NCBI GenBank assembly: GCA_002422455.1
Contig: DIVK01000056.1
Span: 10,255-47,296 of the forward strand
Reading direction: 5' to 3'
Length of the DNA: 37,042 nt
From: Rhodoferax sp. UBA6134
GTDB lineage: Bacteria; Pseudomonadota; Gammaproteobacteria; Burkholderiales; Burkholderiaceae_C
Every line of letters starts with the position of its first letter. The first letter of the stretch is position 1. The notes beneath the pieces were generated by a model, which saw only the letters and a program-made list of their open reading frames with translations, did not search any database and was not told the origin of the DNA. Below are positions 23,867-31,519 of the stretch, piece after piece. The translations under genes and the position numbers were made by a program.

Positions 23867-24403
23867 TCAGGCGGTCGCGTGTCCCCACAAGCGCGCCCCC
23901 GACATGTCCAGATGCGTCAGGTACATGCGCACTTCAAACTCCAGTTGGTGGTAGCGGGGTTCCATGTGGCTGCAGAGCTGGTAGAAGGCTTTGTCATGGG
24001 AGCGTTCCTTGAGGTGAGCCAGTTCATGCACGGTGATCATTTTCAGGAACTCCGCCGGTGCCTCCTTGAACAGGGTGGCAATGCGGATTTCGCGCTTGGA
24101 CTTGAGTTTGCTGCCCTGCACGCGCGAGATGGTGGTGTGGGTGCCCAGGGCATGCTGCACGACATGCAGCTTGTTGTCAAAGGCCACCTTGGCCAGGGGA
24201 TCGGCACCGCGCAGGTAGGTTTGCTTGAGCGTTTGCACGTACTCGAACAAAGCCTTGTCGGTGCGGACTTGATGGCCGCCGGGGTATTTGTTTTGCAGCC
24301 ACTCGCCCAGGCGCTGGCTGGCCAGCAGTTGCCGGACCTGCGCCAGCGTGTCCGGAGCGTAGCCTTGCAGGTATTTCAGCGGTTCGGTTGCGATGGATGT
24401 CAT
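23867..24403 (-). CDS. YgjP-like (DUF45) zinc metallopeptidase
   Basis: This is a 178-residue predicted metal-dependent peptidase. The zinc motif is H126-E-L-A-H130 in MITVHELAHLKERSH, with His136 as the likely third ligand, as in the YgjP/WSS group. There is no membrane helix or signal peptide, so it should be cytoplasmic. The N-terminal third is unassigned. No substrate is known for this group. The gene is read in the same direction as the NRAMP transporter downstream and lysS upstream (43-base gap), so it may be cotranscribed with lysS. Confidence 0.82.
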   Translation of the reverse strand: MTSIATEPLKYLQGYAPDTLAQVRQLLASQRLGEWLQNKYPGGHQVRTDKALFEYVQTLKQTYLRGADPLAKVAFDNKLHVVQHALGTHTTISRVQGSKLKSKREIRIATLFKEAPAEFLKMITVHELAHLKERSHDKAFYQLCSHMEPRYHQLEFEVRMYLTHLDMSGARLWGHATA

Positions 24404-24446
24404 GGCGGCGTGCGCAATATCCCCTCGGGTTGGAGGCCTGTCGGAT

Positions 24447-26000
24447 TCAAACTTCGCGGCGCAGGGCCGGGAACAGAATCACGTCGCGGATGCTGGCGCT
24501 GTCGGTCAGCAGCATCATCAGGCGGTCGATGCCGATGCCGCAGCCGCCGGCCGGGGGCATGCCGTATTCCAGGGCACGCACGAAGTCGTGGTCGAAGTAC
24601 ATGGCTTCGTCATCGCCACTGTCTTTGGCATCCACTTGCGCGTGGAAGCGGGAGGCCTGCTCTTCGGCGTCGTTGAGCTCACTGAAACCGTTGCCGAATT
24701 CGCGCCCGGTGATGTAGAGTTCGAAGCGCTCGGTCACGCCGGGCTTGTGATCGCTGGCGCGCGCCAGTGGGGAGATTTCAACCGGGTGTTCGCAGATGAA
24801 GGTCGGTTGCCACAACTTTTCTTCCACGGTTTCTTCAAAGTACAGCACCTGCAGACTGGCCAGCGAGCGGGTGGAGAGCCTGTGTTTGCCTTCGGTCAGG
24901 CCCAGTTTGCGCAGGGCGCTGATGAGCCAGGCCTCGTTGTCGACCTTCAGGCCGGCCTCGGCTGGCAGGGCTTCCCCGGCCTCGGTGTGTTTGATGATGG
25001 CTTCACGAATCGTCAGACGCTCAAAGGGTTGTGCGAGGTCCACCGGCCTGCCGCCGTAGCTCAGTTGCAGGGTGTCCACCGCCTTGTGCGCGGCGTCGCG
25101 GATCAGGGCTTCGGTGAAGGTCATCAGGTCCTGGTAGTCCCAGTAGGCCGCGTAGAACTCCATCATGGTGAACTCGGGGTTGTGGCGCACCGAGATGCCT
25201 TCATTGCGGAAGTTGCGGTTGATCTCGAACACGCGCTCGAAGCCGCCCACCAGCAGGCGTTTGAGGTAGAGCTCGGGCGCGATGCGCAGGAACATCTGCT
25301 GGTCCAGTGCGTTGTGGTGCGTGGTGAAGGGCTTGGCATTGGCGCCGCCCGGAATCGGGTGCAGCATGGGCGTCTCCACCTCCAGGAAATTGTGCGCCAC
25401 CATGAACTCGCGGATGCCGCTGACGGCCCTGGATCGCGCCACAAAGCGCTTGCGGGCGGTCTCGTCGGTCATCAGGTCCACATAGCGCTGGCGATACTTG
25501 ACCTCCTGGTCGTTCATGCCGTGAAACTTGTCCGGCATGGGGCGCAGGCTCTTGGTCAGCAGGCGCACGCTGCTGGCGTGGATGGACAGCTCGCCGGTTT
25601 TGGTCTTGAACATGCGGCCTTCGGCGGCCACGATGTCGCCCAGGTCCCAGTGCTTGAAGTTCTCGTACAGTGCCTCGCCCACGTCCTCGCCCTTGATGTA
25701 GATCTGGATGCGACCGGTGCTGTCCTGCAAGGTGGCAAAACTGGCCTTGCCCATGACGCGCTTGAGCATCATGCGCCCGGCCACCTTGGCGATGGCACCT
25801 TGCTCAATCAAGCCTTCCGGGGTCTGCCCGGCGTGGGCCGCAAACAGGTCGGCGGCACGGTCGGCGGGTTTGAAATCGTTGGGGAAGGCCGCGCCCCGGC
25901 CCTCGGCTTGTTGCTGGCGGATGGCCTTGAGCTTTTCGCGCCGCTCCAGGATGAGCTGGTTTTCGTCCTGGGGAGCGGGGGATGTGGTGTGGTCAGACAT
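24447..26000 (-). CDS. lysS: Lysyl-tRNA synthetase, class II
   Basis: LysS charges tRNA-Lys with lysine. The 517-residue protein has an N-terminal anticodon-binding OB domain (GRMMLKRVMGKASFATLQDSTG). Class II motif 2 lies in FEINRNFRNEGISVRHNPEF and motif 3 in GCGIGIDRLMML near the C-terminus. The ATG at 26000 (MSDHTTSPAPQDENQLI) matches the usual family start; the frame is open to an ATG at 26048. No clear Shine-Dalgarno sequence precedes either. It is divergent from yggT. Confidence 0.96.
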   Translation of the reverse strand: MSDHTTSPAPQDENQLILERREKLKAIRQQQAEGRGAAFPNDFKPADRAADLFAAHAGQTPEGLIEQGAIAKVAGRMMLKRVMGKASFATLQDSTGRIQIYIKGEDVGEALYENFKHWDLGDIVAAEGRMFKTKTGELSIHASSVRLLTKSLRPMPDKFHGMNDQEVKYRQRYVDLMTDETARKRFVARSRAVSGIREFMVAHNFLEVETPMLHPIPGGANAKPFTTHHNALDQQMFLRIAPELYLKRLLVGGFERVFEINRNFRNEGISVRHNPEFTMMEFYAAYWDYQDLMTFTEALIRDAAHKAVDTLQLSYGGRPVDLAQPFERLTIREAIIKHTEAGEALPAEAGLKVDNEAWLISALRKLGLTEGKHRLSTRSLASLQVLYFEETVEEKLWQPTFICEHPVEISPLARASDHKPGVTERFELYITGREFGNGFSELNDAEEQASRFHAQVDAKDSGDDEAMYFDHDFVRALEYGMPPAGGCGIGIDRLMMLLTDSASIRDVILFPALRREV

Positions 26001-26160
26001 GAGGGGCGCAATGGTTGGGGCAGCGAAAGAAGGGCCGTGAATGGCCATTTTTGGAGCGAAAGGGGTGATTTTAAGTTGACTGCGCAGGCATCGTTATGAT
26101 GCAGTGGGATTTACACTCAACGGTTGGTTGGGGCCGCTGTGGTCTGTCCCGCAAATTTTC

Positions 26161-26727
26161 ATGCTTTATCAAATCATTTCCCTGTTGCTTGAGGTCGCTG
26201 CCGGTGTGCTGGGGGGCGCCAGTTTGTTGCGGCTATACATGCAGTACCAGCGCATTCCCATGTCAACCCGCTCGGGCAATCCGCTGGGGCGCTTTGTCTT
26301 TGCCCTGACCGACTGGCTGGTGCTGCCCCTGCGCCGGGTGGTGCCCGCGCTGGGGCGTTGGGACCTGGCCAGCCTGGTCGCCGCCTATCTGGTGGAACTG
26401 ACCCAGTTTCTTTTGTTGTGGCTGTTGACGGGGTTCGATGGCGGTTTGTTCGCTGTTCCCATCCTGGCTGTTTTTGGCCTGCTGCGACTGGCCCTCTCCG
26501 GGCTGACCGGTCTGGTGATCATTTATGCCGTTTTGTCCTGGGTGCAGACGCAATCGGTATTGGCCGACGTGATCGAGCGCCTGTGCGCGCCGCCCCTGAT
26601 GCCGATCCGGCGTTTTTTGCCGTTGGTCGGTGGTATTGACCTGTCGCCCCTGGTGCTGCTGGTGTTGCTCCAGGTGGCCGCCATCTTGTTGGGCCACCTG
26701 CAGGGGCTGGCATTGCTCGCTACCTGA
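26161..26727 (+). CDS. YggT-family membrane protein
   Basis: This 188-residue protein consists of two tandem YGGT units, each with hydrophobic helices around an arginine-containing turn. The first is ISLLLEVAAGVLGGASLLRLYMQ to PLRRVVPALG. The second is LTGLVIIYAVLSWVQ to PIRRFLPLVGGIDLSPLVLLVLLQ. The family is implicated in osmotic or membrane-related functions, but its biochemical role is unknown. The ATG at 26161 gives the usual family start (MLYQIISLLLEV). It is divergent from lysS and convergent with accD, so it is probably a single-gene unit. Confidence 0.9.
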   Translation: MLYQIISLLLEVAAGVLGGASLLRLYMQYQRIPMSTRSGNPLGRFVFALTDWLVLPLRRVVPALGRWDLASLVAAYLVELTQFLLLWLLTGFDGGLFAVPILAVFGLLRLALSGLTGLVIIYAVLSWVQTQSVLADVIERLCAPPLMPIRRFLPLVGGIDLSPLVLLVLLQVAAILLGHLQGLALLAT

Positions 26728-26784
26728 CCTGTCAGCCAGGGCGCACCGGGTTTTCGCCCGCGCGGCGGTGGCAGACCGGATCGT

Positions 26785-27657
26785 TCAGGTTACCGCGTCA
26801 GCGGGTTGGCGCTGCAGCATGGCCAGCGTGCTGGCAATGGTTTTGCGCAGTTCCCGGCGATCGCAGATAAAGTCGATGGCGCCTTTGGTCTGTAAAAATT
26901 CGGCGCGTTGAAAGCCCTCGGGCAAGGTGACTCGCACGGTGGACTCAATGACACGGGGACCGGCAAACCCAATCAGCGCCTTGGGTTCGGCAATCACCAC
27001 GTCGCCCAGAAAGGCAAATCCGGCGCTGACGCCACCCATGGTCGGGTCGGTCAGCACGCTGATGTAAGGCAGCCCTTTTTTGGCCAGTCTGGTGAGTGAT
27101 GCATTGGTTTTGGCCATTTGCATCAGCGAGAGCAGACCTTCCTGCATGCGCGCGCCGCCGGTGGCGGTAAAGCAGATGAACGGCACTTTTTGTTCGATGG
27201 CGGTTTCCACACCGCGCGCGAAGCGTTCGCCCACCACCGAGCCCATGCTGCCGCCCATGAATTCAAATTCAAAGCAGGCCGCCACCACGCCGATGCCATG
27301 CACCGCACCGCCCATGACCACCAGTGCGTCGGTTTCACCGGTGTTTTCCAGCGCCTCTTTCAAACGCTCCGGGTATTTGCGGCTGTCCTTGAACTTGAGT
27401 GCGTCCACCGGCAACACTTCCTGCCCGATCTCGAACCGGCCCTCGTTGTCCAGAAACACATTGAGCCGGGCCCGCGCGCCGATGCGATGGTGGTGGCTGC
27501 AAGTCGGACAGACGTTCTGGTTCTGTTCCAGATCTGTTTTGTAGAGCACGGATTCGCAACTGGGACATTTGATCCACAGCCCTTCGGGAACGCTGCGCCG
27601 GTCGGCCGGGTTGGTGCGCTGAATTTTCGGGGGGAGAAGTTTTTCGAGCCAGCTCAT
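26785..27657 (-). CDS. accD: Acetyl-CoA carboxylase carboxyltransferase subunit beta
   Basis: AccD pairs with AccA to transfer the carboxyl group from biotin to acetyl-CoA, giving malonyl-CoA for the fab enzymes encoded at 6313-10865. The 290-residue protein has the zinc ribbon Cys31, Cys34, Cys50, Cys53 (CPSC and CPTC). It has the carboxyltransferase core with GGSMGSVVGE, TATGGARMQEG and GFAGPRVIE. A very good ribosome binding site, AAGGAGG, precedes the ATG. The trpA-accD order is common in proteobacteria. A 9-base perfect stem-loop lies between the two genes. Confidence 0.97.
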   Translation of the reverse strand: MSWLEKLLPPKIQRTNPADRRSVPEGLWIKCPSCESVLYKTDLEQNQNVCPTCSHHHRIGARARLNVFLDNEGRFEIGQEVLPVDALKFKDSRKYPERLKEALENTGETDALVVMGGAVHGIGVVAACFEFEFMGGSMGSVVGERFARGVETAIEQKVPFICFTATGGARMQEGLLSLMQMAKTNASLTRLAKKGLPYISVLTDPTMGGVSAGFAFLGDVVIAEPKALIGFAGPRVIESTVRVTLPEGFQRAEFLQTKGAIDFICDRRELRKTIASTLAMLQRQPADAVT

Positions 27658-27674
27658 GGGGCCTCCTTGATTGA

Positions 27675-27723
27675 TTGCGGGACCGGGCTGGCTCGCTACG
27701 CGTTGCTACAGCTCGTCCCGCAA
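27675..27723 (-). repeat. Perfect inverted repeat between trpA and accD
   Basis: TTGCGGGAC (27675-27683) and GTCCCGCAA (27715-27723) form a perfect nine-base stem around a 31-base loop. No T tract follows on the minus strand. It lies in the transcribed trpA-accD spacer, just upstream of the accD ribosome binding site. It may act as an mRNA stability element or be another dispersed repeat; the loop sequence looks like one I associate with Comamonadaceae spacers, but I cannot confirm this. Confidence 0.55.
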
Positions 27724-27743
27724 GGTTTCAGTTCATGGGTGGA

Positions 27744-28565
27744 TTATGAGTCCAGTGCGGTCCGGATCTCATGCAGGAAGTTTTGGGCGACCGGGGCGAC
27801 CTGGTCGCGGGCCTGTGTCTCGATCAACTGGATGATTTTGCTGCCGATCACCACCGCATCGGCCACCTTGCCGATGGTGCGTGCGGTGGCGGCATCGCGG
27901 ATGCCAAAACCGACGCCCACCGGCACGCTCACGTGCTGGCGAATGCGGGGCAGCATGGCCTCCACCGCCGTGGTGTCCAGCGTACCCGCGCCGGTAACGC
28001 CTTTGAGCGAGACGTAATACACATAGCCGCTGGCCACGCGGGCCACTTGCTGCATGCGCTCGTCCGTGCTGGTGGGGGCCAGCAAAAAGATCAGGTCCAG
28101 TCCGTGATTTTTAAGTTCGGTCGCAAAGTCTTTGCACTCCTCGGGTGGGTAGTCGACGATCAGTACGCCATCCACGCCGGCTGCGGCGGCGTCAACGACA
28201 AAGGCGTTCTTGCCATCGTGGCGGTCGTGCTTCTGGTTGTAGCGTTCCACCGGGTTGGCGTAGCCCATCAGCACCACCGGTGTGGTGGTATTGCGGGTGC
28301 GAAAGGCGCGCACCATGGCCAGCACCTGAACCATGCCGATGCCCAGGGCCAGCGCCTTGTCGCCGGCCTGTTGAATGACGGGGCCATCGGCGCTGGGGTC
28401 GGAAAAAGGCACGCCGAGTTCGATCACGTCGGCGCCACCCGCCACAAAAGCGTGCATCAATTCAGGCGTGATGTCGGCAAACGGAAAGCCGGCGGTTACA
28501 TAGGGAATGAGCGCCTTTTTGTCCTGCGCTTTCAGGTTGGCGAAGGTGGCGGCGATGCGGCTCAT
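27744..28565 (-). CDS. trpA: Tryptophan synthase alpha chain
   Basis: TrpA cleaves indole-3-glycerol phosphate and passes indole through a tunnel to TrpB. The 273-residue barrel has catalytic Glu49 and Asp60 in VIELGVPFSDPSADGP, at the same residue numbers as the enteric enzyme. It has the GVTGAGTLDT loop 6 and VGFGIRD and IGSKI phosphate-binding segments. The ATG at 28565 overlaps the trpB stop as ATGA; the frame is open upstream inside trpB without family support. Confidence 0.97.
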   Translation of the reverse strand: MSRIAATFANLKAQDKKALIPYVTAGFPFADITPELMHAFVAGGADVIELGVPFSDPSADGPVIQQAGDKALALGIGMVQVLAMVRAFRTRNTTTPVVLMGYANPVERYNQKHDRHDGKNAFVVDAAAAGVDGVLIVDYPPEECKDFATELKNHGLDLIFLLAPTSTDERMQQVARVASGYVYYVSLKGVTGAGTLDTTAVEAMLPRIRQHVSVPVGVGFGIRDAATARTIGKVADAVVIGSKIIQLIETQARDQVAPVAQNFLHEIRTALDS

Positions 28566-29905
28566 TTGAGCACCTGCACGATCTGCTCTGCGGCGTGGGT
28601 GGTGGCGCTGGCGCCGCCCTTGACGGATTGACCGGTGCAACTTGGGCGGCAAAAGAAGTCGGCGTGACTCAGGTCGGCCACGGTGCCGATGTCCTTGTCG
28701 CCGCGGCCGGACAGATTGACCAGGATCGATTGGTCGGACCGCATGGTTTTGGCCAGTTTCATGGCATAGGCCACCGCGTGGCTCGATTCAAGTGCGGGAA
28801 TGATGCCTTCGGTGCGGCACAGGTAGTGAAAGGCTTGCAGCGCTTCCTGGTCGGTGATGCCGACGTATTCGGCGCGGCCGATGTCCTTGAGGAAGGCGTG
28901 CTCGGGGCCGACGCCGGGGTAGTCCAGCCCGGCGCTGATGCTGTGCGTCTCGGTCACCTGGCCGTCGTCGTTTTGCAGCACGTAGGTACGGTTGCCGTGC
29001 AGCACGCCGGGGCTGCCACGCTGCAGCGAGGCCGAGTGGCGGTTGGAGTCCATGCCCTCGCCGGCCGCTTCCACACCGATCAGGCGCGTGCCCTCATGCT
29101 GGATGTAGGGGTGGAAAATTCCCATGGCGTTGCTGCCGCCACCGACACAGGCCACGACGGCGTCGGGCTGCGGATGCTTGCAGCCCTGGTGCGCCAGCAT
29201 CTCCGGCATTTGCAGCAAACACTCCTTGCCAATCACGCTCTGGAAGTCGCGCACCATCATCGGATAGGGGTGCGGGCCGGCTACGGTGCCGATGATGTAG
29301 AAGGTATTGTCCACATTGGCAACCCAGTCGCGCATGGCCTCGTTCAGGGCGTCCTTCAGCGTCTTGCTGCCGCTCTCCACCGGCACCACCGTGGCACCCA
29401 GTAGCTTCATGCGGTAGACGTTGGGGCTCTGGCGTTTGACGTCTTCGCTGCCCATGTACACCACGCATTCCAGGCCGTAGCGCGCGCAGATGGTGGCGGT
29501 GGCCACGCCATGCTGGCCGGCACCGGTCTCGGCAATGATGCGCGGCTTGCCCATGCGCCGGGCCAGCATGGCCTGGCCGATGGTGTTGTTGATCTTGTGG
29601 GCGCCGGTGTGGTTGAGGTCTTCGCGTTTGAGGAAAATCTGCGCGCCCCCCATCTCGCGGCTCATGCGCGCGGCATGGTAAACCGGCGACGGGCGACCCA
29701 CGAAGTGAGCCAGTTCGTAGTTGAATTCCGCGATAAACGCCGGGTCGTGCTGGTATCTGGCGTAGGCCGCCTTGAGCTCGTTGATGGCATGGGTCAGCGT
29801 CTCGGAGACGAAGCTGCCGCCATAAATTCCGAAGTGACCCAGCGGGTCCGGTTGTTGATAGTGGTACATGTTGTAGGGGTTGGAGGCAGGGCTGGTTCGC
29901 TTCAT
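28562..29905 (-). CDS. trpB: Tryptophan synthase beta chain with terminal extensions
   Basis: TrpB is the PLP enzyme that joins indole and serine to make tryptophan. The 447-residue protein has the PLP-binding Lys104 in NHTGAHKINN and the phosphate loop CVGGGSNAMG. It also has the ETGAGQHGVATA segment and SGRGDKD near the end. It is about 50 residues longer than E. coli TrpB (397). There are roughly 17 extra residues at the N-terminus and a C-terminal tail after KDIGTVADLS that contains two cysteines (FFCRPSCTGQS). The start overlaps the trpF stop as ATGA. The tail may be a lineage feature. Confidence 0.96.
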   Translation of the reverse strand: MKRTSPASNPYNMYHYQQPDPLGHFGIYGGSFVSETLTHAINELKAAYARYQHDPAFIAEFNYELAHFVGRPSPVYHAARMSREMGGAQIFLKREDLNHTGAHKINNTIGQAMLARRMGKPRIIAETGAGQHGVATATICARYGLECVVYMGSEDVKRQSPNVYRMKLLGATVVPVESGSKTLKDALNEAMRDWVANVDNTFYIIGTVAGPHPYPMMVRDFQSVIGKECLLQMPEMLAHQGCKHPQPDAVVACVGGGSNAMGIFHPYIQHEGTRLIGVEAAGEGMDSNRHSASLQRGSPGVLHGNRTYVLQNDDGQVTETHSISAGLDYPGVGPEHAFLKDIGRAEYVGITDQEALQAFHYLCRTEGIIPALESSHAVAYAMKLAKTMRSDQSILVNLSGRGDKDIGTVADLSHADFFCRPSCTGQSVKGGASATTHAAEQIVQVLK

Positions 29906-30690
29906 GTCACTGCGGCCTGGCTCGCAATGCTTTCGAAATGTTGGTCGGCGGCGCGAACGGCGGCAACAAACTGTCTGATTTTTTCGGGATCCTTGATGCC
30001 TTTGTTGCCGGGGCCGGACCTCTCCACCCCGGAGCTCACGTCAACGGCCAGTGTTTTGCATCGGGGCCGCAGTTGCAAGATACCGTCGGCCACGTTTGCA
30101 CCACTCAGTCCACCACTCAGGACGAGATGAGCGTTGACGCTCGGGGGCAGCAGTGACCAATCGAAGGCGTGCCCACCGCCACCATACCCGGCGACGTACG
30201 CGTCGAGCAAAATGGCCTGGGCTTGCGAGTAATCGTGCGCGTATTTTACGAGATCGAAGTGGCGGGCGCCGTCGCCCAGCGGGATGCGCGCGGCTCGCAA
30301 AAATGGGCGGGAATCGTGTTGGCTTGCCAGCAGGCACTGGGCCGGTGTTTCATCGCCATGAAACTGAAGCGTGGCGCCGGCGATGCTGGCGCAGGCGGCG
30401 GCTATTTTCGTTGCGGTTTCATTCACGAACAACAACACGGGGGTGACAAACGGCGGCAGCCTGCGCGCCAGCTCGGCGGCCCGCTCAGGCGACACGTGGC
30501 GCGGGCTTTTGTCGTACAGCACAAAACCGATGGCATCCGCACCGGCGGCCACCGCTGCGTCCACGTCTGCTTCGCGTGTCAGGCCGCAGATCTTGATTCG
30601 GGTGCGCTGGCCCGGCAGAGTCACCACCTTGGTTGCTGCGGGTATTGCGCTGTCTCCCAATGCCGACTGGTTGTTGAATATTGGATTCAT
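29902..30690 (-). CDS. trpF: Phosphoribosylanthranilate isomerase
   Basis: TrpF carries out the third step after anthranilate in tryptophan synthesis. The 262-residue TIM barrel has the catalytic Cys35 in RIKICGLTRE and Asp163 in ILLDAYVAGYGGGG. The C-terminal phosphate-binding segments are LSGGLSGANV and VDVSSGVE. The N-terminal 30 residues precede the usual family start; the ATG at 30690 is kept because it overlaps the truA stop as ATGA, which implies coupling. The rest of the trp pathway (trpE, G, D, C) is not in this window. Confidence 0.95.
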   Translation of the reverse strand: MNPIFNNQSALGDSAIPAATKVVTLPGQRTRIKICGLTREADVDAAVAAGADAIGFVLYDKSPRHVSPERAAELARRLPPFVTPVLLFVNETATKIAAACASIAGATLQFHGDETPAQCLLASQHDSRPFLRAARIPLGDGARHFDLVKYAHDYSQAQAILLDAYVAGYGGGGHAFDWSLLPPSVNAHLVLSGGLSGANVADGILQLRPRCKTLAVDVSSGVERSGPGNKGIKDPEKIRQFVAAVRAADQHFESIASQAAVT

Positions 30691-31469
30691 GGCAGTCCAT
30701 CATAGGCCGGTGTGCGATCCGGCAAGCCCCACTGCGGGGCATAGCGGGGGCCAAGGAAATAAAGCCCGTCGGGTGAAAACGTCGGCGCTGCGGCATCGCG
30801 GTTGCGGGCGAGCAGTACCTCTTTCATCCAGTCGGGGGGCTGTTTGTGTTGACCCACGGCAATCAGGCAACCCATGATGTTGCGGATCATGTGGTGCAAA
30901 AAGGCGTCGGCCTCAAATTCAAACCGCCAGTAGGCGCCGCGCCGTGAAATATCGATGCGCTGGATTGTCTTGACGGGCGTCAAGGCCTGGCAGGAGGAGG
31001 CGCGAAATGAGCTGAAGTCGTGCTCATCCAGCAGGTGTGCCGCCGCCAGTTTCATGGCGTCCATGTCAAGGGGGCGGTATACCCAGCCGATGCGGCCAGT
31101 GTCCACACTGGGGCGCACCACGGACTCCCGCAAAACGTAGGCATAGCGGCGCGACAGCGCGCTGGCGCGACAGTGAAACGTCTCGGGTACCACCTGCGCC
31201 CATTCCACCGCAATGTCGCGCGGTAAAAAAGCGTTGGTGCCACGGACCCAGGAAGACGTGGCACGGTCAATCGGAGTGTCGAAGTGGACGACCTGCATCA
31301 GGCCATGCACGCCAGCATCCGTGCGGCCCGCGCACAGGGTTGAAACCTTTCGTGTGGTGAACTTGCCCAACGCCGCTTCCAGTTGATCCTGCACGGTCTG
31401 GCCGGAGGGTTGGCTTTGCCAGCCTTGGTAGGCCTGGCCGTTGTAGCTGATTCCGAGTGCCAACCTCAT
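30687..31469 (-). CDS. truA: tRNA pseudouridine(38-40) synthase
   Basis: TruA makes pseudouridine at positions 38-40 in the tRNA anticodon stem-loop. The 260-residue protein has the catalytic Asp51 in CAGRTDAGVHGLMQVVHF. It has the family segments FHCRASALSRRYAYVL and FLHHMIRNIMGCLIAVG. It follows fimV by 50 bases, with a small hairpin in between, and overlaps trpF by 4 bases. The fimV-truA-trpF-trpB-trpA-accD order is conserved in many beta- and gammaproteobacteria. Confidence 0.96.
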   Translation of the reverse strand: MRLALGISYNGQAYQGWQSQPSGQTVQDQLEAALGKFTTRKVSTLCAGRTDAGVHGLMQVVHFDTPIDRATSSWVRGTNAFLPRDIAVEWAQVVPETFHCRASALSRRYAYVLRESVVRPSVDTGRIGWVYRPLDMDAMKLAAAHLLDEHDFSSFRASSCQALTPVKTIQRIDISRRGAYWRFEFEADAFLHHMIRNIMGCLIAVGQHKQPPDWMKEVLLARNRDAAAPTFSPDGLYFLGPRYAPQWGLPDRTPAYDGLP

Positions 31470-31483
31470 CGCGGCAGAGTCAG

Positions 31484-31510
31484 GCCGTCGTCATCGGTAA
31501 GGGATGACGG
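31484..31510 (-). promoter_or_regulatory. Stem-loop between fimV and truA
   Basis: On the plus strand GTCATC and GATGAC form a six-base stem, with a GCC/GGC pair beyond a three-base bulge. No T tract follows on the minus strand. It may slow transcription or protect the fimV message end, separating the structural-protein message from the tRNA and tryptophan genes downstream. Confidence 0.28.
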
Positions 31511-31519
31511 CACGTTTGA

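Noticed and set aside
24393..26099. Plus-strand reading frame of 568 codons
   Set aside because: It is antisense to lysS, whose class II synthetase motifs are unmistakable. The translated product is rich in Gly, Val and His in the way of antisense shadows.
26728..26784. Bidirectional terminator between yggT and accD
   Set aside because: Only a five-base GGGCG/CGCCC pairing with an eleven-base loop is visible and no T run follows on either strand.
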